Assembly: GCA_944474755.1 (NCBI GenBank)
Contig: OX104112.1
Coordinates: 91,091,756-91,155,755 of the forward strand
Reading direction: 5' to 3'
From: Limnoperna fortunei
Lineage: Eukaryota; Mollusca; Bivalvia; Mytilida; Modiolidae
Length of the DNA: 64,000 nt
Of the stretch, positions 53,201 through 64,000 are shown piece after piece. A program made the position numbers and the translations under genes. Numbering within the stretch: the first letter of the stretch is position 1; the number at the start of each line of letters is the position of its first letter. The notes beneath the pieces are model-generated. The model made no database searches. It was not told the origin of the DNA and worked only from the letters and a program-made list of their open reading frames with translations.

Positions 53201-56200
53201 ATAAATTCAGCATAAAATCATAGATTATGACAAAATTCATTGTTTATATTCACGTTTTAATTAGCTATAGTCTATTTCATGAAACATGCTATTTTCAATG
53301 CAACGTTAGGGGTGGGAATGATGAAACAATGACGGAAAGGCTCGTGGTCAATGTGTACACTACATTTGGAGTTTGTATGTTACAGGACGCATAAAACAGC
53401 AAATTTAGTCTAATTCAGTGATTCAAATTGAACTTTTGACAATATAAAAGAACTATGATCTTTACGTTTTTTTCGGCCCTAATCTGACTTTCTGGTTGTG
53501 TTATAATAATGGGCGATAATTTCACAAATGTTAAACGATTTCGAAACGCTGTTTACAAATCACCGAAGTAAGGTCCAGCATTCAACCATAATGTTGTACT
53601 ATGAAATTTAGGTCAGTTTTGAACAAGTTATAGTCTGTTTCAAAAACCGTTAATTTTCGGAAGATCATTTAGACCGCATTTCGTTCGTTCATTTGTGGAC
53701 CCTGAATGAAAATTTAAGATAGAACAATCGTCGAACATAGGCATCTACACATGCTATGTGAAAAACACCAACAGTAAAGATAAAAAACATCAATTTTGAA
53801 GCGCAGCACAAACTGAGGAGAAAAAAACTACTTGCAAAAACGCGCCTTTTTTTCTAGGGGTGGCCTTTAAAAAACGGCACTTAAAGCATAAAGGAACATC
53901 GATGTATATGCCCAACTACATACAAGTTTTGTAATTGAATCAACAGTACTAAAGGTATGCAATTTGCTTAATTCTGCATCCATTTAATATCTCTATAGGT
54001 ATCAATGTACTATTGCATAACGGTATGGGCGCGGCCATTTTATGAGCACAAAGTAAAGCGTGAAAAAAACTGTCAGGTTAAACGCGATTGGTCAATAATG
54101 ATTGTTAAAGTAAATATATTTTGGAAAGAAATGCAATCTTTGGTATGAAAATACACAAAAAAGAAGTTTTATACACATTTAGGAGGAAGAAATCAAATTT
54201 CGAATACGTAGGGGCACCTCGAGGAAATTAGAAAAAAATGAGACTCCCCCTTTTTGACCTTCATTTTTCAGCCAGAAAAGCAATGCGAACCTATATTTTT
54301 AATAACACCAAATAAACCCCCTATTCTTTAACATAAATAATCTCTCTTAATTTAACATTAAATTAACTTTGTCTTTCAAGGAAATAATAATCGAAAAGGG
54401 GTACCCCATATGGAAAATAACATAGAAAGGCCATTGGTCCATTGTATTCTATACATGTTTCTTTTTGGCATTTGAATTCCGCAAATTTTACTTTAAGCGC
54501 ATAAATTCAGCATAAAATCATAGATTATGACAAAATTCATTGTTTATATTCACGTTTTAATTAGCTATAGTCTATTTCATGAAACATGCTATTTTCAATG
54601 CAACGTTAGGGGTGGGAATGATGAAACAATGACGGAAAGGCTCGTGGTCAATGTGTACACTACATTTGGAGTTTGTATGTTACAGGACGCATAAAACAGC
54701 AAATTTAGTCTAATTCAGTGATTCAAATTGAACTTTTGACAATATAAAAGAACTATGATCTTTACGTTTTTTTCGGCCCTAATCTGACTTTCTGGTTGTG
54801 TTATAATAATGGGCGATAATTTCACAAATGTTAAACGATTTCGAAACGCTGTTTACAAATCACCGAAGTAAGGTCCAGCATTCAACCATAATGTTGTACT
54901 ATGAAATTTAGGTCAGTTTTGAACAAGTTATAGTCTGTTTCAAAAACCGTTAATTTTCGGAAGATCATTTAGACCGCATTTCGTTCGTTCATTTGTGGAC
55001 CCTGAATGAAAATTTAAGATAGAACAATCGTCGAACATAGGCATCTACACATGCTATGTGAAAAACACCAACAGTAAAGATAAAAAACATCAATTTTGAA
55101 GCGCAGCACAAACTGAGGAGAAAAAAACTACTTGCAAAAACGCGCCTTTTTTTCTAGGGGTGGCCTTTAAAAAACGGCACTTAAAGCATAAAGGAACATC
55201 GATGTATATGCCCAACTACATACAAGTTTTGTAATTGAATCAACAGTACTAAAGGTATGCAATTTGCTTAATTCTGCATCCATTTAATATCTCTATAGGT
55301 ATCAATGTACTATTGCATAACGGTATGGGCGCGGCCATTTTATGAGCACAAAGTAAAGCGTGAAAAAAACTGTCAGGTTAAACGCGATTGGTCAATAATG
55401 ATTGTTAAAGTAAATATATTTTGGAAAGAAATGCAATCTTTGGTATGAAAATACACAAAAAAGAAGTTTTATACACATTTAGGAGGAAGAAATCAAATTT
55501 CGAATACGTAGGGGCACCTCGAGGAAATTAGAAAAAAATGAGACTCCCCCTTTTTGACCTTCATTTTTCAGCCAGAAAAGCAATGCGAACCTATATTTTT
55601 AATAACACCAAATAAACCCCCTATTCTTTAACATAAATAATCTCTCTTAATTTAACATTAAATTAACTTTGTCTTTCAAGGAAATAATAATCGAAAAGGG
55701 GTACCCCATATGGAAAATAACATAGAAAGGCCATTGGTCCATTGTATTCTATACATGTTTCTTTTTGGCATTTGAATTCCGCAAATTTTACTTTAAGCGC
55801 ATAAATTCAGCATAAAATCATAGATTATGACAAAATTCATTGTTTATATTCACGTTTTAATTAGCTATAGTCTATTTCATGAAACATGCTATTTTCAATG
55901 CAACGTTAGGGGTGGGAATGATGAAACAATGACGGAAAGGCTCGTGGTCAATGTGTACACTACATTTGGAGTTTGTATGTTACAGGACGCATAAAACAGC
56001 AAATTTAGTCTAATTCAGTGATTCAAATTGAACTTTTGACAATATAAAAGAACTATGATCTTTACGTTTTTTTCGGCCCTAATCTGACTTTCTGGTTGTG
56101 TTATAATAATGGGCGATAATTTCACAAATGTTAAACGATTTCGAAACGCTGTTTACAAATCACCGAAGTAAGGTCCAGCATTCAACCATAATGTTGTACT

Positions 56201-58046
56201 ATGAAATTTAGGTCAGTTTTGAACAAGTTATAGTCTGTTTCAAAAACCGTTAATTTTCGGAAGATCATTTAGACCGCATTTCGTTCGTTCATTTGTGGAC
56301 CCTGAATGAAAATTTAAGATAGAACAATCGTCGAACATAGGCATCTACACATGCTATGTGAAAAACACCAACAGTAAAGATAAAAAACATCAATTTTGAA
56401 GCGCAGCACAAACTGAGGAGAAAAAAACTACTTGCAAAAACGCGCCTTTTTTTCTAGGGGTGGCCTTTAAAAAACGGCACTTAAAGCATAAAGGAACATC
56501 GATGTATATGCCCAACTACATACAAGTTTTGTAATTGAATCAACAGTACTAAAGGTATGCAATTTGCTTAATTCTGCATCCATTTAATATCTCTATAGGT
56601 ATCAATGTACTATTGCATAACGGTATGGGCGCGGCCATTTTATGAGCACAAAGTAAAGCGTGAAAAAAACTGTCAGGTTAAACGCGATTGGTCAATAATG
56701 ATTGTTAAAGTAAATATATTTTGGAAAGAAATGCAATCTTTGGTATGAAAATACACAAAAAAGAAGTTTTATACACATTTAGGAGGAAGAAATCAAATTT
56801 CGAATACGTAGGGGCACCTCGAGGAAATTAGAAAAAAATGAGACTCCCCCTTTTTGACCTTCATTTTTCAGCCAGAAAAGCAATGCGAACCTATATTTTT
56901 AATAACACCAAATAAACCCCCTATTCTTTAACATAAATAATCTCTCTTAATTTAACATTAAATTAACTTTGTCTTTCAAGGAAATAATAATCGAAAAGGG
57001 GTACCCCATATGGAAAATAACATAGAAAGGCCATTGGTCCATTGTATTCTATACATGTTTCTTTTTGGCATTTGAATTCCGCAAATTTTACTTTAAGCGC
57101 ATAAATTCAGCATAAAATCATAGATTATGACAAAATTCATTGTTTATATTCACGTTTTAATTAGCTATAGTCTATTTCATGAAACATGCTATTTTCAATG
57201 CAACGTTAGGGGTGGGAATGATGAAACAATGACGGAAAGGCTCGTGGTCAATGTGTACACTACATTTGGAGTTTGTATGTTACAGGACGCATAAAACAGC
57301 AAATTTAGTCTAATTCAGTGATTCAAATTGAACTTTTGACAATATAAAAGAACTATGATCTTTACGTTTTTTTCGGCCCTAATCTGACTTTCTGGTTGTG
57401 TTATAATAATGGGCGATAATTTCACAAATGTTAAACGATTTCGAAACGCTGTTTACAAATCACCGAAGTAAGGTCCAGCATTCAACCATAATGTTGTACT
57501 ATGAAATTTAGGTCAGTTTTGAACAAGTTATAGTCTGTTTCAAAAACCGTTAATTTTCGGAAGATCATTTAGACCGCATTTCGTTCGTTCATTTGTGGAC
57601 CCTGAATGAAAATTTAAGATAGAACAATCGTCGAACATAGGCATCTACACATGCTATGTGAAAAACACCAACAGTAAAGATAAAAAACATCAATTTTGAA
57701 GCGCAGCACAAACTGAGGAGAAAAAAACTACTTGCAAAAACGCGCCTTTTTTTCTAGGGGTGGCCTTTAAAAAACGGCACTTAAAGCATAAAGGAACATC
57801 GATGTATATGCCCAACTACATACAAGTTTTGTAATTGAATCAACAGTACTAAAGGTATGCAATTTGCTTAATTCTGCATCCATTTAATATCTCTATAGGT
57901 ATCAATGTACTATTGCATAACGGTATGGGCGCGGCCATTTTATGAGCACAAAGTAAAGCGTGAAAAAAACTGTCAGGTTAAACGCGATTGGTCAATAATG
58001 ATTGTTAAAGTAAATATATTTTGGAAAGAAATGCAATCTTTGGTAT
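50247..58046 (+). repeat. Satellite copies 39-44, six identical consensus copies
   Basis: Starts are 50247, 51547, 52847, 54147, 55447 and 56747. No difference was seen over 7.8 kb. Confidence 0.92.
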
Positions 58047-59346
58047 GAAAATACACAAAAACGAAGTTTTATACACATTTAGGAGGAAGAAATCAAATTT
58101 CGAATACGTAGGGGCACCTCGAGGAAATTAGAAAAAAATGAGACTCCCCCTTTTTGACCTTCATTTTTCAGCCAGAAAAGCAATGCGAACCTATATTTTT
58201 AATAACACCAAATAAACCCCCTATTCTTTAACATAAATAATCTCTCTTAATTTAACATTAAATTAACTTTGTCTTTCAAGGAAATAATAATCGAAAAGGG
58301 GTACCCCATATGGAAAATAACATAGAAAGGCCATTGGTCCATTGTATTCTATACATGTTTCTTTTTGGCATTTGAATTCCGCAAATTTTACTTTAAGCGC
58401 ATAAATTCAGCATAAAATCATAGATTATGACAAAATTCATTGTTTATATTCACGTTTTAATTAGCTATAGTCTATTTCATGAAACATGCTATTTTCAATG
58501 CAACGTTAGGGGTGGGAATGATGAAACAATGACGGAAAGGCTCGTGGTCAATGTGTACACTACATTTGGAGTTTGTATGTTACAGGACGCATAAAACAGC
58601 AAATTTAGTCTAATTCAGTGATTCAAATTGAACTTTTGACAATATAAAAGAACTATGATCTTTACGTTTTTTTCGGCCCTAATCTGACTTTCTGGTTGTG
58701 TTATAATAATGGGCGATAATTTCACAAATGTTAAACGATTTCGAAACGCTGTTTACAAATCACCGAAGTAAGGTCCAGCATTCAACCATAATGTTGTACT
58801 ATGAAATTTAGGTCAGTTTTGAACAAGTTATAGTCTGTTTCAAAAACCGTTAATTTTCGGAAGATCATTTAGACCGCATTTCGTTCGTTCATTTGTGGAC
58901 CCTGAATGAAAATTTAAGATAGAACAATCGTCGAACATAGGCATCTACACATGCTATGTGAAAAACACCAACAGTAAAGATAAAAAACATCAATTTTGAA
59001 GCGCAGCACAAACTGAGGAGAAAAAAACTACTTGCAAAAACGCGCCTTTTTTTCTAGGGGTGGCCTTTAAAAAACGGCACTTAAAGCATAAAGGAACATC
59101 GATGTATATGCCCAACTACATACAAGTTTTGTAATTGAATCAACAGTACTAAAGGTATGCAATTTGCTTAATTCTGCATCCATTTAATATCTCTATAGGT
59201 ATCAATGTACTATTGCATAACGGTATGGGCGCGGCCATTTTATGAGCACAAAGTAAAGCGTGAAAAAAACTGTCAGGTTAAACGCGATTGGTCAATAATG
59301 ATTGTTAAAGTAAATATATTTTGGAAAGAAATGCAATCTTTGGTAT
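58047..59346 (+). repeat. Satellite copy 45, one substitution
   Basis: It has A to C at 58062 (unit 16), the last base of the A6 tract near the unit start. Confidence 0.93.
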
Positions 59347-60646
59347 GAAAATACACAAAAAAGAAGTTTTATACACATTTAGGAGGAAGAAATCAAATTT
59401 CGAATACGTAGGGGCACCTCGAGGAAATTAGAAAAAAATGAGACTCCCCCTTTTTGACCTTCATTTTTCAGCCAGAAAAGCAATGCGAACCTATATTTTT
59501 AATAACACCAAATAAACCCCCTATTCTTTAACATAAATAATCTCTCTTAATTTAACATTAAATTAACTTTGTCTTTCAAGGAAATAATAATCGAAAAGGG
59601 GTACCCCATATGGAAAATAACATAGAAAGGCCATTGGTCCATTGTATTCTATACATGTTTCTTTTTGGCATTTGAATTCCGCAAATTTTACTTTAAGCGC
59701 ATAAATTCAGCATAAAATCATAGATTATGACAAAATTCATTGTTTATATTCACGTTTTAATTAGCTATAGTCTATTTCATGAAACATGCTATTTTCAATG
59801 CAACGTTAGGGGTGGGAATGATGAAACAATGACGGAAAGGCTCGTGGTCAATGTGTACACTACATTTGGAGTTTGTATGTTACAGGACGCATAAAACAGC
59901 AAATTTAGTCTAATTCAGTGATTCAAATTGAACTTTTGACAATATAAAAGAACTATGATCTTTACGTTTTTTTCGGCCCTAATCTGACTTTCTGGTTGTG
60001 TTATAATAATGGGCGATAATTTCACAAATGTTAAACGATTTCGAAACGCTGTTTACAAATCACCGAAGTAAGGTCCAGCATTCAACCATAATGTTGTACT
60101 ATGAAATTTAGGTCAGTTTTGAACAAGTTATAGTCTGTTTCAAAAACCGTTAATTTTCGGAAGATCATTTAGACCGCATTTCGTTCGTTCATTTGTGGAC
60201 CCTGAATGAAAATTTAAGATAGAACAATCGTCGAACATAGGCATCTACACATGCTATGTGAAAAACACCAACAGTAAAGATAAAAAACATCAATTTTGAA
60301 GCGCAGCACAAACTGAGGAGAAAAAAACTACTTGCAAAAACGCGCCTTTTTTTCTAGGGGTGGCCTTTAAAAAACGGCACTTAAAGCATAAAGGAACATC
60401 GATGTATATGCCCAACTACATACAAGTTTTGTAATTGAATCAACAGTACTAAAGGTATGCAATTTGCTTAATTCTGCATCCATTTAATATCTCTATAGGT
60501 ATCAATGTACTATTGCATAACGGTATGGGCGCGGCCATTTTATGAGCACAAAGTAAAGCGTGAAAAAAACTGTCAGGTTAAACGCGATTGGTCAATAATG
60601 ATTGTTAAAGTAAATATATTTTGGAAAGAAATGCAATCTTTGGTAT
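59347..60646 (+). repeat. Satellite copy 46, consensus sequence
   Basis: One 1300 bp copy with no difference seen. Confidence 0.93.
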
Positions 60647-61945
60647 GAAAATACACAAAAAGAAGTTTTATACACATTTAGGAGGAAGAAATCAAATTTC
60701 GAATACGTAGGGGCACCTCGAGGAAATTAGAAAAAAATGAGACTCCCCCTTTTTGACCTTCATTTTTCAGCCAGAAAAGCAATGCGAACCTATATTTTTA
60801 ATAACACCAAATAAACCCCCTATTCTTTAACATAAATAATCTCTCTTAATTTAACATTAAATTAACTTTGTCTTTCAAGGAAATAATAATCGAAAAGGGG
60901 TACCCCATATGGAAAATAACATAGAAAGGCCATTGGTCCATTGTATTCTATACATGTTTCTTTTTGGCATTTGAATTCCGCAAATTTTACTTTAAGCGCA
61001 TAAATTCAGCATAAAATCATAGATTATGACAAAATTCATTGTTTATATTCACGTTTTAATTAGCTATAGTCTATTTCATGAAACATGCTATTTTCAATGC
61101 AACGTTAGGGGTGGGAATGATGAAACAATGACGGAAAGGCTCGTGGTCAATGTGTACACTACATTTGGAGTTTGTATGTTACAGGACGCATAAAACAGCA
61201 AATTTAGTCTAATTCAGTGATTCAAATTGAACTTTTGACAATATAAAAGAACTATGATCTTTACGTTTTTTTCGGCCCTAATCTGACTTTCTGGTTGTGT
61301 TATAATAATGGGCGATAATTTCACAAATGTTAAACGATTTCGAAACGCTGTTTACAAATCACCGAAGTAAGGTCCAGCATTCAACCATAATGTTGTACTA
61401 TGAAATTTAGGTCAGTTTTGAACAAGTTATAGTCTGTTTCAAAAACCGTTAATTTTCGGAAGATCATTTAGACCGCATTTCGTTCGTTCATTTGTGGACC
61501 CTGAATGAAAATTTAAGATAGAACAATCGTCGAACATAGGCATCTACACATGCTATGTGAAAAACACCAACAGTAAAGATAAAAAACATCAATTTTGAAG
61601 CGCAGCACAAACTGAGGAGAAAAAAACTACTTGCAAAAACGCGCCTTTTTTTCTAGGGGTGGCCTTTAAAAAACGGCACTTAAAGCATAAAGGAACATCG
61701 ATGTATATGCCCAACTACATACAAGTTTTGTAATTGAATCAACAGTACTAAAGGTATGCAATTTGCTTAATTCTGCATCCATTTAATATCTCTATAGGTA
61801 TCAATGTACTATTGCATAACGGTATGGGCGCGGCCATTTTATGAGCACAAAGTAAAGCGTGAAAAAAACTGTCAGGTTAAACGCGATTGGTCAATAATGA
61901 TTGTTAAAGTAAATATATTTTGGAAAGAAATGCAATCTTTGGTAT
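60647..61945 (+). repeat. Satellite copy 47, 1299 bp (A6 to A5)
   Basis: The A tract at 60657-60661 has five A where other copies have six (unit 11-16). This is either slippage or a homopolymer sequencing error. Confidence 0.93.
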
Positions 61946-63245
61946 GAAAATACACAAAAAAGAAGTTTTATACACATTTAGGAGGAAGAAATCAAATTTC
62001 GAATACGTAGGGGCACCTCGAGGAAATTAGAAAAAAATGAGACTCCCCCTTTTTGACCTTCATTTTTCAGCCAGAAAAGCAATGCGAACCTATATTTTTA
62101 ATAACACCAAATAAACCCCCTATTCTTTAACATAAATAATCTCTCTTAATTTAACATTAAATTAACTTTGTCTTTCAAGGAAATAATAATCGAAAAGGGG
62201 TACCCCATATGGAAAATAACATAGAAAGGCCATTGGTCCATTGTATTCTATACATGTTTCTTTTTGGCATTTGAATTCCGCAAATTTTACTTTAAGCGCA
62301 TAAATTCAGCATAAAATCATAGATTATGACAAAATTCATTGTTTATATTCACGTTTTAATTAGCTATAGTCTATTTCATGAAACATGCTATTTTCAATGC
62401 AACGTTAGGGGTGGGAATGATGAAACAATGACGGAAAGGCTCGTGGTCAATGTGTACACTACATTTGGAGTTTGTATGTTACAGGACGCATAAAACAGCA
62501 AATTTAGTCTAATTCAGTGATTCAAATTGAACTTTTGACAATATAAAAGAACTATGATCTTTACGTTTTTTTCGGCCCTAATCTGACTTTCTGGTTGTGT
62601 TATAATAATGGGCGATAATTTCACAAATGTTAAACGATTTCGAAACGCTGTTTACAAATCACCGAAGTAAGGTCCAGCATTCAACCATAATGTTGTACTA
62701 TGAAATTTAGGTCAGTTTTGAACAAGTTATAGTCTGTTTCAAAAACCGTTAATTTTCGGAAGATCATTTAGACCGCATTTCGTTCGTTCATTTGTGGACC
62801 CTGAATGAAAATTTAAGATAGAACAATCGTCGAACATAGGCATCTACACATGCTATGTGAAAAACACCAACAGTAAAGATAAAAAACATCAATTTTGAAG
62901 CGCAGCACAAACTGAGGAGAAAAAAACTACTTGCAAAAACGCGCCTTTTTTTCTAGGGGTGGCCTTTAAAAAACGGCACTTAAAGCATAAAGGAACATCG
63001 ATGTATATGCCCAACTACATACAAGTTTTGTAATTGAATCAACAGTACTAAAGGTATGCAATTTGCTTAATTCTGCATCCATTTAATATCTCTATAGGTA
63101 TCAATGTACTATTGCATAACGGTATGGGCGCGGCCATTTTATGAGCACAAAGTAAAGCGTGAAAAAAACTGTCAGGTTAAACGCGATTGGTCAATAATGA
63201 TTGTTAAAGTAAATATATTTTGGAAAGAAATGCAATCTTTGGTAT
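61946..63245 (+). repeat. Satellite copy 48, consensus sequence
   Basis: One 1300 bp copy with no difference seen. Confidence 0.93.
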
Positions 63246-64000
63246 GAAAATACACAAAAAAGAAGTTTTATACACATTTAGGAGGAAGAAATCAAATTTC
63301 GAATACGTAGGGGCACCTCGAGGAAATTAGAAAAAAATGAGACTCCCCCTTTTTGACCTTCATTTTTCAGCCAGAAAAGCAATGCGAACCTATATTTTTA
63401 ATAACACCAAATAAACCCCCTATTCTTTAACATAAATAATCTCTCTTAATTTAACATTAAATTAACTTTGTCTTTCAAGGAAATAATAATCGAAAAGGGG
63501 TACCCCATATGGAAAATAACATAGAAAGGCCATTGGTCCATTGTATTCTATACATGTTTCTTTTTGGCATTTGAATTCCGCAAATTTTACTTTAAGCGCA
63601 TAAATTCAGCATAAAATCATAGATTATGACAAAATTCATTGTTTATATTCACGTTTTAATTAGCTATAGTCTATTTCATGAAACATGCTATTTTCAATGC
63701 AACGTTAGGGGTGGGAATGATGAAACAATGACGGAAAGGCTCGTGGTCAATGTGTACACTACATTTGGAGTTTGTATGTTACAGGACGCATAAAACAGCA
63801 AATTTAGTCTAATTCAGTGATTCAAATTGAACTTTTGACAATATAAAAGAACTATGATCTTTACGTTTTTTTCGGCCCTAATCTGACTTTCTGGTTGTGT
63901 TATAATAATGGGCGATAATTTCACAAATGTTAAACGATTTCGAAACGCTGTTTACAAATCACCGAAGTAAGGTCCAGCATTCAACCATAATGTTGTACTA
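63246..64000 (+). repeat. Satellite copy 49, first 755 bp, cut by the window edge
   Basis: It follows unit positions 1-755 without a difference and stops at the window boundary mid-unit. The array evidently continues to the right. Confidence 0.95.

Larger units (their letters stand above)
1..64000 (+). repeat. 1300 bp satellite array, at least 49 units, both ends outside the window
   Basis: The sequence starting GAAAATACACAAAAAAGAAG recurs every 1300 bp throughout, always in the same orientation, with no interruption by other DNA. Unit starts are 1, then every 1300 to 16901; 18202; 19502; 20801 (hybrid); 22946, then every 1300 to 32046; 33347, then every 1300 to 60647; 61946; 63246. The shifts come from single-base indels and from one 456 bp deletion. 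The unit has 432 G+C of 1300. It holds no open frame over 55 codons on the + strand or 36 codons in the corresponding - strand frame, apart from two mutated copies. No rRNA, tRNA, snRNA or spliced-leader signature was recognised, so this is not a gene array. Such homogeneity over tens of kilobases is typical of eukaryotic satellite DNA kept uniform by unequal exchange or conversion. The choice of unit position 1 is arbitrary. Confidence 0.98.

Noticed and set aside
1..64000. CRISPR array or tandem mobile elements
   Set aside because: There are no short repeats separated by unique spacers, no terminal inverted repeats or target-site duplications at unit joints, and no transposase or reverse transcriptase frame.

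Overview
The whole 64 kb window is one uninterrupted head-to-tail satellite array. The unit is 1300 bp, all copies lie in the same orientation, and both window edges cut through the array, so it is at least 64 kb long. No gene, RNA gene, transposon, CRISPR array or unique sequence is visible on either strand. With unit position 1 set arbitrarily at window base 1, there are 47 full-length copies (1299, 1300 or 1301 bp), one 2145 bp hybrid made of two copies joined across a 456 bp deletion (20801-22945), and a 755 bp partial copy at the right edge.

All genomic evidence points to eukaryotic satellite DNA, as found in centromeric, pericentromeric or other heterochromatic blocks. The unit has 432 G+C in 1300 (33.2%, counted by hand), no long open frame, and stops in all frames. 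CpG is not depleted (about 37 observed against about 36 expected), which argues against a long history of heavy CpG methylation, as in vertebrates or most plants. An invertebrate or another lineage with little DNA methylation is more likely. I cannot name the species.

The copies are almost identical. By eye I find only 14 substitutions (13 distinct) and 5 single-base indels in the window, plus the one large deletion, or about 0.03% from the consensus. Thirty-two of the 47 full copies show no difference. The one informative marker, G to A at unit position 1200, occurs in copies 20 and 23 but not in copies 21 and 22, which hints at 3-unit (3.9 kb) exchange or conversion.

Within the 1300 bp unit there is an older layer. 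Seven diverged segments of about 162-211 bp (mean 185.7 bp) can be aligned by a recurring G-rich start box (AGGGGT/AGGGGC/ATGGGCG, often preceded by ACG-TA) and by further matches downstream. I therefore read the unit as a seven-monomer higher-order repeat built from roughly 186 bp, nucleosome-sized monomers. This is the most interesting structure here. It is an inference from hand alignment and needs a self-dot-plot to confirm it.

The two longest open frames (76 and 60 codons) exist only because of private mutations in single copies, and I do not treat them as genes.
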